This document shows positions 12,577 to 30,600 of a stretch of DNA of 64,000 bases, piece by piece; position 1 is the first letter of the stretch, and each line of letters opens with the position of its first letter. The DNA is from Pterobdella sp. o SKG-2022 (Eukaryota; Annelida; Clitellata; Hirudinida; Piscicolidae). Below the pieces are notes generated by a model, which saw nothing but the letters and a program-made list of their open reading frames with translations, ran no database searches and was not told the DNA's origin. Location: NCBI GenBank assembly GCA_964035795.1, contig OZ038327.1:3695651-3759650 (forward strand). Reading direction: 5' to 3'. The translations under genes and the position numbers were made by a program.

Positions 12577-15500
12577 AACAATAAAAACAATAATAATCTC
12601 ATTAATGCACCGGATTGCTATTTGTATGGCTGCTTCTATTTCATTCAAATATTAATTTTATATGTATCCAACTACACTTATCTAGGACACAAAAACTTTG
12701 AATGAAAACCACCATCATCATCATCACCACCACCAATAGTTACAGTATCATTGTTGAAATTTCTACTATTATTATTACTATTATCTTAAATATTTTTATT
12801 ATTATTCTTATTAGCCCAATTATAAGGCGCACAGTTTGCAAACTAGGTTTGCTGCAGAGACGCTTAATATTTCTATTATTATTATTATTATTATTATTAC
12901 TATTTTTATCACTGTTATTTTTATTACTATTTCTATTATTAATATTCCTATTATTATTGTGCATCCTATTATTCTCATCCTTGCACGCACCCAGATATCT
13001 AGTTGTTCATTGATTGGATGGTTCTGGTAGGTATCCAGCATCTCAGGGGACCTGTACATCGGCGTGGTGTGCTTCGCCAGCTGGAGAGGGTGTTGGTGTT
13101 ATGGTGGTGGTAGTGGTTGTGATTACGGTATTGGTTGCTATAATGATGGTGGTTTGAATGGTTGTTAAAGAGTTTATAGTAGTGGTTTTTGTCATTATGA
13201 AGTTAATGCTGGTGTTTGTGGTCGTTATTATGTGATGGTTGTTACCATTATGAAGTTGGTGGACAAAACGACAAAAGATTATATACCCATCCATCATCTT
13301 CGCCGTTTAAAATCTAAAATATTCAATCCTACCCACACCCTTCCTCATCTACCTAAATACTCCCATATACCTCTATATTACCACTCTTACCCCATCTACC
13401 TACCTTCAAACAGCCCCCCCCCCCAAACTATTTCCCTAAATACCATTTCCCCTTCATTCCTACACAATCCCACCCATCTACATCCCAAACCTTCCCTCAC
13501 CCACCTCATCTTCCAACAGACTTCTCTTCATGACTGACCAATCAGGATTGGGGTAATGGCACACAGTAGTGGCGCTACCGAAGTCACATAGCTTTAACTT
13601 GTTGTCACTGCCCAATAAGACGTTCTCAATCTAGGTAGGATCAGGATGTATGTAAGTCAGATAGGTTAATAAAGACAATCATATTGATAGTTATGTAGGT
13701 CAAGTAGGTGAGTAAAGCTGATCGTTTTGGTGAATATTTGATATATAATCTTGTATATAGAACAGATTTATTGTCTCAAACACAAAACAATCAATCAAGC
13801 AATAAAATCTCTTTTGTAGTCCAAAGTTTCACTAACTCTCAACCCCCAACATTGAGTACAATAGCCCCATAATAACCTACTACATCATCAAATTATAACT
13901 AAAAATAAGCCCACACTAATCTTTCTACCCAACTCTATCCTCTCTTCTCACAACCACACTAACCCCCCTCCCTCTTCCCTCAACAACCACACCATCCTCC
14001 AACCTTAAGATCTCGATGGATGATGGGTGGCTTCTGAGTGTGCATATGATGTACGGCGTTGCATATTTGGTAGAAGACCTGGGTGATGAGATGGGGTGTG
14101 AAGGGTTTTTGTGGGCTGGCGGTGCGAGAGAGGATCTCATTTAACGGACCACCTGGTGTGTTTGGTATGCTTGTATGGGTTGTGATGCGGTTGAATGGAC
14201 TTGCGGTGAGGTTTTTTGCTATTTTTTAATGTTTTCTATTGTTTTGATTAAGATTTTTGTTTATTTTTATCAACTGTGTCTGTAATTATGCAAAGTTCTT
14301 ATTTTTTTGTTTTGATAAGTCACAGACTATTTCAATAATCATAAACATCGATATGATGAAAAAATTTTTAGTATGTTTATCAGCTTTTTTTGCTAATAAA
14401 TGTACTAAAATTTTTTGCTTATAATATCAACGTTAATGCTCATTAGTATGCTTAAAAGTACATTGAGATGTCTCTAAAAAGTTACAGACTGTTTATAAAC
14501 ACAGTGGCGTGAGTGTTTAGACAAAAATTACATTAAAACTAGGATCTTTTTACAACTGTTCCCATGCTAGCACTAATAGTTTTTTATTTAAACTTAGTTT
14601 CACTTGATGCTATTTTTATTATTATGTTAAACAGCACACAGAAAGATAACACCTGTAGTCATCAAGTGATTTATCTTCATTATTGCTATATGAAACAATA
14701 ACAAAAAATCAAACAACACAAAAAACAATAAAACTATGATAGCAACAGCTTGCCTCTAGACACCACCTCTGCAAGGTGCCAGAAAGCACAAAGAATTTTT
14801 TCAATCCAAATACATAACAATATCCTTCAAATAGTACTTTATTTGATGTGCATCAGCAACAAAATTGCGAAAAAAAAACCACCAAAAATGCAAAACAACA
14901 ACAAAAAATTTAAAAAACAACATCAGCACAAACCTGGACACATCTCCATAAGAATAAGAAACTCCTCCTTGCCCTTTGATGACTCAATTTTGCCACTTGA
15001 AGCTGCCGCCAAGAACTTCACTATGTTCTCATGCTTTGACAACTTTTTCTGGTGGTATGTAATGATTGGTGGAATTGTGGTGGTTGTGATTTGTATGGTT
15101 GTGATAGGTACACATACTGCTACAATTAATGCAAACCCATTTTTATTTCTTATCAATGTACTGACAGCCTTATTCTTCAAATGGCAGAGCAAACTACTAG
15201 TATTACTACTACTAATACTATTTTTACTATTACTACTACTACTCTATCAACACCAATGTCCAAGTCTTCAACATGAACCAACCATGAAGGTGATTTCTTG
15301 AATAATCAACTTACTCTTCTCACCCTCACTTGACAACAATCTCTGTTTAATAGTGGTTAAATGTTTGATTTATTAACCATTAAATTAATAGCTTAATCAT
15401 TCATTTAGATATTAAGCCATTCATAACATACTTTTCGTTTCATCAATTAATTTATCATTAAATGACTCATTATACGTTATTTAATCGTTTAATTGATCGA

Positions 15501-16638
15501 TAAATTTCATTTTTATTCGTCAAAAATTGACGATTTTAAAGATACATTTATTACAGTAAATAGACTAAAATTTCCAGTAAGTACAATCTTATCATAATTA
15601 GTTAGTATTATTAATTAATACTCAAATAAGTAATCAAAAGCATCACAATCTATTGATATGGCATGGGTGTCTATCAAGTAATAACAAATACGGTATGCTG
15701 TTACATTGAGTAATGTAATTTTAGGTTGTTTGATGATCATTTGTGGTTGTTTCTAGTTAATAAATCGATTTTTTAATTTAATTAATTTTAATTAAATCAA
15801 ATATTAAAAATTAAAATTTTCGATTAATTTCCCATGTAGATGTTGATAACTTTGGACTTTATAATGAAAAGTTATTTATGCGTTATGATATATATACTAA
15901 ACTTTGTAGATCATTTTTTTAGGTCATTTACACACATGTAAAAAAATCAAAAATTAGTCGAAAAATTTTGTGAACTATTTAAGAACTTAAATAATGAAAT
16001 GAGCGAAACAGAGAACTCAGTGAATGTATTGAAAAGCTTGTATAGCTAAAATAATTTAAATTTTCAGAATTTTTCTCAAAATTTTTTTAAATCTTTCATT
16101 AAAATTTATATATATATATATGTATATATATATATTTTAATAGCAAAACCATCTCTCACTTTCAAGGCATATTTCTTGTTTGTCTTGATGTCTTGAACTG
16201 TGAACACAAAGGCAAAACCACCTGTATTTGAGAAAAATTAAATTATTACTTGAAATCTTTTGATATTTTGATTTTATACTGAATTTTAATTAAAATTAAA
16301 AAATTAATTGATAAAAAGTTTAAATATGGCTTGATCACTTTTTTAACATTATCTGTATTCTGAAATGTTTAATTATGGAATTATTAAATGGAAAAACTTT
16401 ATTTTATATAACTAAATCTTGAAATAAAATTACATTAGATCATAAGAATAAACTACTTAATGATAAATTTTAGAATCAATTTGAAAATTTTTTATTTCAA
16501 ACCTTCAGCAATGACATTTTTAACTTTCAGTTTTTGTTCTCCCATTTCAATATTTTGCCCGACGAAATCATTGTTACTTCCTTCATTATTGCCTCCTCCC
16601 CCAAAATAACCCATCGCCGATTTAAAAATTTCGCTCAT
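5391..16638 (-). CDS. GAK: Cyclin-G-associated kinase (GAK/auxilin), complete, 23 exons
   Basis: Clathrin-uncoating co-chaperone kinase. It is expected to phosphorylate adaptor mu subunits and to recruit Hsc70 to clathrin-coated vesicles. I joined 23 minus-strand exons, with every phase agreeing, into one frame of 1342 codons plus TAA; human GAK is about 1311. Order: Ser/Thr kinase (about 32-310), PTEN-like phosphatase (about 380-600), C2-like (about 620-740), Gln/Ser-rich linker with DLL/DLF adaptor-type motifs (about 740-1200) and C-terminal J domain (about 1215-1342). The start at 16638 gives [12 protein letters not shown] and then [16 protein letters not shown], closely matching the family N-terminus. 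The end [18 protein letters not shown] matches the auxilin C-terminus. Full domain order separates GAK from neuronal auxilin, which lacks the kinase. Exon details are in the four sub-entries. Exon edges in the linker are the least certain. Confidence 0.93.
5826..6090. repeat. Degenerate pentamer (GTAAT/TAACG) repeat in GAK intron 21
   Basis: About 260 bases built from short variants such as GTAATGTAAC, GTAACGTAAT and GTAATATAAT. It is too diverged to be a young microsatellite, and lies between exons 21 and 22 of GAK. Confidence 0.75.
6976..8797 (-). other. GAK: GAK exons 17-19: Q-rich clathrin/adaptor-binding linker
   Basis: Exons: 8187-8797, 7249-7902, 6976-7161. The first residues ([20 protein letters not shown]) finish the C2-like fold. 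Then come long Gln-rich tracts ([20 protein letters not shown]), a Pro-rich stretch ([14 protein letters not shown]), and short motifs of the kind that bind adaptors and clathrin: [27 protein letters not shown]. Vertebrate GAK has a similar disordered linker (NPDLLGGW) but is not Gln-rich. The acceptor of exon 19 could lie at either of two neighbouring CAGs. Confidence 0.8.
7909..8180. repeat. (GATA/TAGA)n microsatellite in GAK intron 17
   Basis: Tetranucleotide GATA repeat of about 270 bases. A pure block runs from about 8090 to 8173 and an interrupted block lies to its left (AAATAGATAGAT). It sits right next to the donor of exon 17. It is read as [12 protein letters not shown] peptide in open frames, which is spurious. 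Confidence 0.9.
9186..9268. repeat. (CA)n microsatellite in GAK intron 16
   Basis: CA dinucleotides with one AA interruption at about 9241, just beyond the donor of exon 16 (GTATGT at 9276-9271, minus strand). Confidence 0.9.
9277..11491 (-). other. GAK: GAK exons 10-16: PTEN-like phosphatase and C2-like region
   Basis: Exons: 11281-11491, 10825-11176, 10588-10688, 10119-10286, 9811-9885, 9491-9605, 9277-9347. The domain runs from [16 protein letters not shown] through [32 protein letters not shown] and VIVVHC to [14 protein letters not shown]. The C2 part has [12 protein letters not shown] and then [15 protein letters not shown], close to GAK. The P-loop is split by an intron and reads HCS|DGGMRS (Cys536, Arg542), a full HCxxGxxRS signature. 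Human GAK has HCMDGRAAS and lacks the Arg at that position. The position of the PTEN general-acid Asp appears not to be Asp here. Whether the enzyme is active is unknown. Confidence 0.9.
10316..10565. repeat. GAT/GGT-rich imperfect trinucleotide repeat in GAK intron 12
   Basis: Degenerate GATGATGGT repeat. One internal block (GAAGCTGGAAGTGGTTATGA) is duplicated at about 10427 and 10489. The sense (minus) strand is C-rich toward the acceptor of exon 13. Confidence 0.75.
12506..12573. repeat. (TA)n microsatellite in GAK intron 7
   Basis: Pure TA dinucleotide run of about 68 bases between exons 7 and 8. Confidence 0.9.
15505..15605 (-). repeat. Short dispersed repeat (family D1), GAK intron 2
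   Basis: On the minus strand it reads ATGATAAGATTGTACTTACT, TTTTAGTCTATTT, ATCTTTAAAAT and TCAATTTTTGACGAATAAAA. The same order of blocks is seen at about 1690-1815 and 21313-21410, so this is an interspersed element of roughly 100 bp. No coding capacity. Confidence 0.65.
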
Positions 16639-17112
16639 TTTATTATTTAATAAATTTCATGTTAAAACTCGGATTAAATATTTTTAATATCATATGTACC
16701 TCAGAAACTAACACTTACAAACAATTGTAAATCTAATCGCCACGCCTTAGTTTAAAAAAGTTATATTTTTAAATTTATTCAACAAAAGTGAAGCAGAAAA
16801 TAAGCATGCTTAAAAAAACAAAATTCAATATACAATGGCAAAGTAAAAAATAGAATATTCAACAGCGATAGATATAAGGATAAATTCATTATAACATTGT
16901 AATATTGTAACACTATTCAATTAATAATGGATATTATCAACATGTAAATGAATTTAACCATATATCTAATCAAAAACAAACCAAAGTAAAAATAAAATAG
17001 GTATAATAGAAGGAAAATAAATCAAAAATCAAATTTCAAAATCAGTAGTGAAAATTACGTTCTCACGGTGCATGTAGAAAGCTTTTTCCTAAAAATGCGC
17101 TAGATAATTAAT
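16639..17112. other. Spacer between the GAK start and the SKICH gene stop
   Basis: About 470 AT-rich bases between two minus-strand genes. It must contain the GAK 5' UTR and promoter and the 3' UTR of the upstream gene, but I see no clear TATA box or AATAAA signal to place them. Confidence 0.5.
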
Positions 17113-24437
<7,325 letters not shown>

Positions 24438-24884
24438 TGTAGTGATTTTTGTTTTTTATTTCAGTTCTTATCTGGGGGGTTGAATGCATTTCCTTTAGTT
24501 ATTTGGATAAATATTACTCAAATAATTTTTTAAGTTAATTAAGCAAGTTTTTTCCCCTTTTTTGAACCAAATTTAGAGATCTAACATAATCGATTGCCTT
24601 ATTAGGAATTATTTTCACAGTAGCATCGTTCAATGATATTCAACTAAACTTAATATATAAAAGACTTTATTAACCTTATAAATAAATGTTCCTAGATTTT
24701 TTTGCAAATCAACTGAAATTAGTATAATGTTAACGTTTATTATTTCATATATAGACGCTCAATTGGCTCTGATTTGGCTCTTAAAATTAGTTTTAGCTCA
24801 ACAGCCTATGAAGTTAGAGATTAAAACGCTTAAAATTTCATGATGGAACTTTCTAGATTTTTCCAGAAGATCATAATGCTTAGG
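24438..24884. other. Upstream region of the SKICH gene
   Basis: AT-rich sequence holding the 5' flank of the minus-strand SKICH gene. No coding or RNA feature was seen. Confidence 0.45.
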
Positions 24885-25056
24885 TGTAATGTAAGGTGGT
24901 ATTTATAAAGCACTTTTATTCATAAATCAATGCGCTTGCTACAAGTGTAGCGAAAACACACTGTGGAACAGATGCTAATTGTCGGTCAACAAGGGATCGA
25001 ACCCAGTAACTTTAGATAAGTAGTCTAAGACTCTACCAGCTGAGCTATACGGGCTG
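24885..25056 (-). mobile_element. tRNA-Ile-derived SINE, full-length copy
   Basis: On the minus strand: CAGCCCGTATAGCTCAGCTG (A box), CTTATCTAAAGTTACTGGGT, TTCGATCCC (B box), then TAGCATCTGTTCCACAGTGT, GTTTTCGCTACACTTGTAGC, GCGCATTGATTTATG and AAGTGCTTTATAAATACC. It ends in a CTTACATTACACC tail. All blocks of the family are present. Confidence 0.85.
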
Positions 25057-25972
25057 ACGTAAAGTAGGATTTTTTAAGTGTAGGGCTCGGGTTCGAATCC
25101 CGGCCTGAGAAACTTAATGGGCAATTCAGTTGTTATATGAAAAAAAAACACTCACTTTGTTACAGTTTTTTTTCTCTGATTCGCTTTTTTTTGGATAAGT
25201 TTTATTACATTTTATACTTTTTATTTTGTTATTATTGTTTTTTTTTATAAATCGATGTTTTTACATTAATGTTGTTTTCGGTTTTTTTGAGATTTTTTGT
25301 TTTACGTTTCAGATATGATGACGTAACATGCACATTATAAGCTTAATTAGTTTAATTATATATTCTATTTTATTAATTTTAATACTATGAAAATTTCTTG
25401 AACTGCTAAAATTTAAATTTTTTTAGAATTTATGGGTGAAAGCAACTTATTTGTTTCAGCTTTGAAACAAGTTTGATTTTTGAGTAAATTGAAACTTCGT
25501 ATTTTCAGAAGTTCAAAAAGTTTGGATTTATTTTTTTTTAATTTTGTATTTATTTTGTTGGTGGACAGTGGTCGAGTGAAGGAGGATAAGTCATATAATC
25601 GGAATTCATTTCATGAAAAATTCGCGTAAAATGAATTAAAATTCAAAAATGAAACAATTTTTTAAACTAATTATAAATGCTATTTTTTTTTTAATAACTA
25701 TGAATAATAAAATAAGATGAAGTTAAATTAACTTTTATAATCTCAACTTTAATTCTTTCTTAAAACCAGCCAATAGAAAATCAGTATTTTACCGCAATTG
25801 TAAGCGATAGCCAATAGCGGAATAATTTGATATTTAAAATCACCATAAAATATTTCTACTCTGATATCTGTAAATTCTACTGTTACTATTACAGGCATTT
25901 TTTTTGTACTGATATAATACAACTGTTATCTACTATAAAGGATATTTCCGTGGCTTAATACTACTGTACAAA
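25057..25972. other. Spacer upstream of cyclin B
   Basis: AT-rich. A strong B-box-like GGGTTCGAATCCCGGCC lies at about 25092-25108 next to the SINE but has no convincing A box, so it may be a remnant of another tRNA-like unit. The region lies between divergent genes (SKICH minus, cyclin B plus) and should hold both promoters. No TATA box is clear. Confidence 0.45.
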
Positions 25973-28840
25973 ATGCCTACAACTCGGAACATTCTCGTGA
26001 GTATGCTTTTCATGTTAAATTCTGAACTTTTCTGAAACGTTTATTTAAGTTTGAATAAAACTTTCACATGTGTATCTTTTGGAAATATACCATTATTAAT
26101 TTTTTGAAGAAAAATGTGGTGAATAAAGATATGAAAGGAGTGACAGTCGTTAAGACAACAACTTTAAAAGGAGATAAAGGAGAAATTCTCGAGGTTCATA
26201 AGGTTACCTTTGGAACAATTCAACAAAATAAATTCTTTCGAACCAAATTTTTATTTCGTGAAATTATTTTTGTTAAGTAAAATTCCTAAGCAACCTCAAT
26301 TCTACTCAAATAACCTTTTTAGTTAATTATTTCATAAAAATACCCCACAATATAAAATTCGTTTTTTATCAATGTTTAATCTAGTTTTCATTATCATTGA
26401 AAAATAAAACAAAATTTAAACAAAAAAAAAGTGATTTAAAAATTCACATTTATTCATAAATTCAATAGTCAACTATTTTTTCATCCACATCATAATAATC
26501 ATGCACGGTTCCATTCATGTTTAGATATTCATCCATCTTTCTCTATTTTTCTTTTCCATTCAAATGCATAAGCCCACAAACAAATCTTTAAACACATTTA
26601 TTAATTGAATTTCTTGTTTTTGGAGTATATACTATTATTTAGCTGGCCTGTATAGCTCAATGTTTGAGCATTAGACTAATTATCTAAAGTTACCCATTTG
26701 ATCCCGAGTGGGCCGGCAATTAGCACCTGTTCCACAGTGTGTTTTGCTACATTAAATTTGTAGCATGCGCTTTGATCTATAAGGAAAAGTGCTTTATAAA
26801 AACTGCATTACATTACATTATTAAATATCATAAACTATTATTAAATACCACAATAAACAGAAAGTTTATATATGTATTTTTTATTTGTTATATATATTTT
26901 ATTTATGTTTATATATGTACCTCCACTTGATAAGGTAAATTTGTCTTACGAAAAGCTTTGTGGAATAAAATAAACTCCTAAAAGTGTTTTCATTTGAATA
27001 TAAAAAAAAACAGAAAGTCAATACAACCATAAATTATATTAAGACACTAATCAACATTCGGTAATGTAAGTTAGTTTCATGGAAAGCTTTGTGAATTAAA
27101 TTGATAATAACTGTGTTTGTTTCTCTCATTATTTGATTTAGGCTATTCTACCTCATCACACCAATCATCATTTCCAACTACCGACAGAAGGCAATATCCA
27201 AAGACAAAGATACCAACAAAGGAGCAGATGAGAATCAACAGCCAATCACAGATAAGAATGTTCGACCAATAGCAGAGCAGGAATCAAAATTAACAGAAGT
27301 TATGGAAGTGGTTGCAGTTGAAAGTGATGAGGAGATGGAAGATGTGGGTATTTTCATGTTAAAAAATCAATAATAATCAAATTAATAATAAGAATCATTA
27401 ATAATGAAATTAGTAATAATAATCAAATAAATAAAAAAATTAATCAAATTAATAGTGAAGAAAAAAAATAATCATGTTAGCACATTGTGGTAAGGCTATA
27501 CTTACCAAAAATTCTAGCTTTTTTTGCTGAAAAATTTATTAAAAATTCTCTTAAAATACACTTTAATGATTATTAATAAAAATAGCAATAATATTAATAA
27601 CAATAGAAATAATAATAATACATACACCAACAGACCCCAATCTTAGATGTAGACGAGGGAGATGCAGAGAACCCTCAACTTATGAGTAGTCATGTATGTG
27701 CCATATACAAATACATGAATGACTTGGAGATCAAGTGCCCTGTGAGGGTAGGTGGTTGAGGGAAGGGTGGTTGTTGGTTGTTGGGGATTAGGTCTGGTTG
27801 GAGGAAAGGAGGAAAAAAAGGGATTGTTGGTGTTTTTTGAGGGAGGGAAATAAGTTGGATAGCGGAGGTTTATATTTCTCTTAAAGATTGATAAGTGGTT
27901 GTTTTAATTATGTTAGGTGGTTGGATGAGGGCTGTACATATACTTTTGATACTGTTGGTAGATAGGTTGATATCGTTAGATGACTGGCAGAAGCTTTGTA
28001 TCTTTCTGTTTAGATTGTTGGGTTGGTGGGTGAATGTTATTTGATAGTTGAATGTGTGTTTATCGGGTGTTCTTTCATCTATTGAATCATTAACTAACCC
28101 ACTCACTCAAAACTCATTCCACCCACCAGTCAAACTTCATGTCTTCTCAGCAAGAAGTGACCTCTCGTATGAGAAGTATCCTTATTAACTGGATTGTACA
28201 AGTTCATGGCAGGTTGGTGTGAGGAGGGGAGGTGTGTTTGGAGTTGAGGGGATGATGAGGTGTGTGTTGGTGGTTGGGTTGTGGGTGTGTTGTGTCTAGT
28301 TGGTAGGATGATGTAATGTTTGGTCAGGGGTAGGTTTTGTTCAGAAGGTGAGTTTAGGGGGATGTGGGATGATTTTTTTGCGTGAGCTTGGTAGCTGTTT
28401 TTGCTTGCACCATAATTTTATAATGATAAGGTTTTTGTAGTCATCAACCCACATACACAAATTTCTTCAGTAAAATGTTATCCCATATTTTGCAGCATAC
28501 ATCAAATAAGAGGAATTTTCAATACATTTATTGAGAATCAAAAGCTCTCATTGTCGGTAAGTTTGGTCTTATCATGAAACGTTAGAGTTTGGTTTTTGCT
28601 AACGTTTGATGATAAGGCTAAACTTATCAACAATTATAGCTTTTGATTCTCAATAAATGTATTGAACACTCCTCTTATTTGATGTTTTTTGTTACAAATT
28701 ATTATAGGAAAATACATACGATGTCTTTGAAAAGCAATCCTATGTATGTAATATTCACCGAACCCCACTTTTCACCCAGGTTCCACCTTCTACAAGAAAC
28801 ACTATTCCTCACCATCAACATCATCGACCGGTATTTACAG
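25973..28840 (+). CDS. CCNB: Cyclin B, exons 1-6 (first contig, 3' part missing here)
   Basis: Mitotic cyclin that activates CDK1. Exons: 25973-25996, 26110-26202, 27188-27343, 27634-27747, 28130-28212, 28780-28840; all phases fit. The start gives MPTTRNIL, and splicing to KNVVNKDMKG makes RNILKNVVN, a destruction-box match (RxxLxxxxN) built across the junction. Exon 4 carries the helix before the cyclin box (SHVCAIYKYMNDLEIKCPVR). Exon 5 has MRSILINWIVQVHGR (family: MRAILVDWLVQVH), and exon 6 RFHLLQETLFLTINIIDRYL. The sequence after 28949 leaves the gene. The remaining exons are found only beyond the gap (39119-41092), so this copy is incomplete because of assembly rather than by mutation. 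The joined gene would encode 370 residues. Confidence 0.88.
26645..26821 (+). mobile_element. tRNA-Ile-derived SINE in cyclin B intron 2
   Basis: GGCCTGTATAGCTCAATG (A box), TTAGACTAATTATCTAAAGT, a decayed B box (TTTGATCCC), GTGGGCC, then AATTAGCACCTGTTCCACAG, GCGCTTTGATCTATAAGG, AAGTGCTTTATAAA and a GCATTACATTACATT tail. Same strand as the gene. Confidence 0.85.
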
Positions 28841-28949
28841 GTAATGATTGGTGTACGTGCCTATGATTGGTCGGTGTGCGTGCGTGTTATTAGTTAGTGT
28901 ACGTGCGTTGAACGTGTATTTTTTTATAGATAATTTACGTTTTTTTGTT
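26933..28949. repeat. 2017-bp segment duplicated at 36971-38987
   Basis: The segment starting AGGTAAATTTGTCTTACG reappears right after the N gap with a constant offset of 10038. I found no difference or indel in the stretches compared. It contains cyclin B exons 3-6 and a foldback MITE. The two copies part company after ACGTTTTTTTGTT. Confidence 0.95.
28499..28685. mobile_element. Foldback MITE in cyclin B intron 5
   Basis: Two arms of about 87 bases (28499-28585 and 28599-28685) are near-perfect inverted repeats around a 13-base loop. Arms begin and end ACATCAAATAAGAGGA / CTCTTATTTGATGT, and the inner ends are CATGAAACGTTAG / CTAACGTTTGATG. No coding capacity. A solo half copy lies at 52609-52696 and a more diverged half at about 27490-27562. 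Confidence 0.85.
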
Positions 28950-29007
28950 CTGAAAGACCGATCAGCTTAGTAAGGAATGCGAGTAAAAAACGAAACGAAG
29001 GTTAGGG

Positions 29008-29038
29008 CCGCGGAAGTTTAAACCATTTACATTTACAG
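29008..29038 (+). repeat. Left arm of a 31-bp inverted repeat
   Basis: CCGCGGAAGTTTAAACCATT and following bases pair with 32086-32116 inverted, with 28 of 31 positions identical. In DNA this AT-rich the shared CCGCGG core is unlikely by chance. The arms enclose about 3.1 kb with retroelement remnants. Confidence 0.6.
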
Positions 29039-29534
29039 TTTTTACAAAGAAATTTTAAACTAGAATCAAGAATTAAGGCTAAACTTCAAGAAATAACTTT
29101 TAAATTGTAAAAATCAATAACGCGGATAAATATGTTAGAAGTTTATAATTTTATTTTGAATAAAATTTTTTTAAAATAATTTTATTTGGTTTATTTTTGA
29201 AGAATTTAAAGTTTTTAAAATTAAAAAATGAAAAAATAAATTATTTGAATCAAAGACTTTTATTAACTGAATAATAATACGAAGCTTTTCGTAAGTTGAA
29301 CTCACATTATAATATTATTAGAAAAATGTCATATTAGGAGAACTACTTATATAATATAATATAATACTTAAATAATAGGTTCCAATTTCAATTATGAGGT
29401 AAGTGAAATATTTAAAAATTTATTAGAGCTGGTTATAGTATAAAGTTTATTTCGAATCAACTTGAAAAATTCATGTCTTCTAAGAATGATTTTCTAATAC
29501 CGAAATGGATGTTTGAAGAATTAAGTTCATATGA

Positions 29535-29770
29535 AGTTGCCGTTCTGTCCCAAGAATGAGAAAATAATAAGAAAGTATCTAAACACTATTGAAGAATTTA
29601 CCGGTTTCAGTATAAAAGTGACACTCTTGGATCACCAAAAAAGTCCGTTCACTGTTTCCCATCAAAGACAAACTATGTCATCACCACCATGTCATTTATA
29701 AAGGAGTGTGCTCTTGCGAGAACACATTGGTGAAACTAAAAGAAACTCAGTGGTCGTTTGTTGAAAAGTT
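29535..29770 (+). pseudogene. Penelope-like retroelement remnant (C-terminal region)
   Basis: Read across frameshifts, the segment gives LPFCPKNEKIIRKYLNTIEE, then LFPIKDKLC, HVIYKGVCSC and (in another frame) HIGETKRNSVV. This is the order seen at the C-terminus of Penelope-like elements, where LPYxG, SLFxIKDK, VVYKxxCxC and YIGETKR lead into the GIY-YIG nuclease. Frames are broken and the reverse transcriptase is absent, so it is dead. Confidence 0.55.
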
Positions 29771-29871
29771 ATCAGGATTAAGGTTTTTTAGTTGTTCAAA
29801 TCGGTTTCTGATTTCTACAGCATAGCTATTTTTTATATTTTCATCATTTAATAATTTTGACCAATTTTGAC

Positions 29872-30600
29872 TCATTGTTTTTTGAGATATTTGACTTTAG
29901 AGACAATCTTTGCTGTACATATCCTGTAATCTGCATCAAGTGGTGAGTATGTGCTGAACGAGAGACAGTCAATAGCACTATTTTTCCATTTTCTTTTTAC
30001 AAAGATATAATCAAGTTGACTTCTGGTTCCGTTTGGATAAGTGAAAGTCCATAATTTTCCTTTATTTTTTTGAAACATTGTAGAAATATTGACTAGACCA
30101 CAGTCGATTGTTAGATCTAACAAATACCATTTCTGTTTGTATAATTATGGTAGCTGTTGCCTACACATTTATTATTGTCAATTTTAGCGTTCATATCACC
30201 TCCTATAATTAGCACATTATGTTTGGGAATTTTTTTGATTGAATCTGTCAAGTGATGGTAAAAGTTTTGTATTTCTAATTTGTCAGAGCAATTTGTAGGA
30301 CTGTAGCATGATATCAGTTGTTTTTGGGTTTCCATTAATGGTCGCGACCATGATTCGTGGGCTGATTGATTCAACGTTCAAGACTGGTAAGCCTTAGAGC
30401 TTATAAACATACCAACTCCTTTAATGGTAGCGTTGTTTGTTGCTTTTTCTGCAGGGCTTGTAACGAGTGTCCAACCGTTTCCAGTATTGCAGTATCTTAT
30501 TGTTTTTTCTGAGTGATATAACTTGTGTTCTTGCATACAGGTTATATCTATATTGTATTTACTAAACAAGCTCTTACCACAAACTAAACAAAAGGCATCT
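29872..30600 (-). pseudogene. LINE endonuclease (EEP) domain remnant
   Basis: Three consecutive minus-strand pieces separated by frameshifts/stops: YNIDITCMQEHKLYHSEKTI with KGVGMFISS; QLISCYSPTNCSDKLEIQNF with VLIIGGDMNAKI; and FTYPNGTRSQLDYIFVKRKW with PLDADYRI. These correspond to the QEHK, GDxN and RxxLDYI motifs of apurinic-type endonucleases of non-LTR elements. No start, stop or RT is joined to it here. Confidence 0.75.

Larger units (their letters stand above)
11736..16638 (-). other. GAK: GAK exons 1-9: NAK-family kinase domain
   Basis: Exons: 16503-16638, 16160-16221, 15283-15342, 14934-15048, 14004-14152, 13505-13630, 12991-13080, 12093-12261, 11736-11876. Catalytic residues are intact: Gly-rich EGGFAFVF, Lys66 in YALK, Glu82 in IIQEITFM, Asp172 in IIHRDLKIEN and Asp190 in LCDFGSATT. 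These are followed by [12 protein letters not shown] and [20 protein letters not shown]-like spacing after DFG and the SATT motif are typical of the GAK/AAK1 (NAK) group, so an active kinase is expected. Introns carry (GT)n, (TA)n and ATT repeats. Confidence 0.93.

Noticed and set aside
25083..25110. Possible tRNA gene with a perfect GGTTCGAATCC box
   Set aside because: No A box, anticodon arm or matching acceptor stem at the right distance upstream; likely a remnant beside the SINE.
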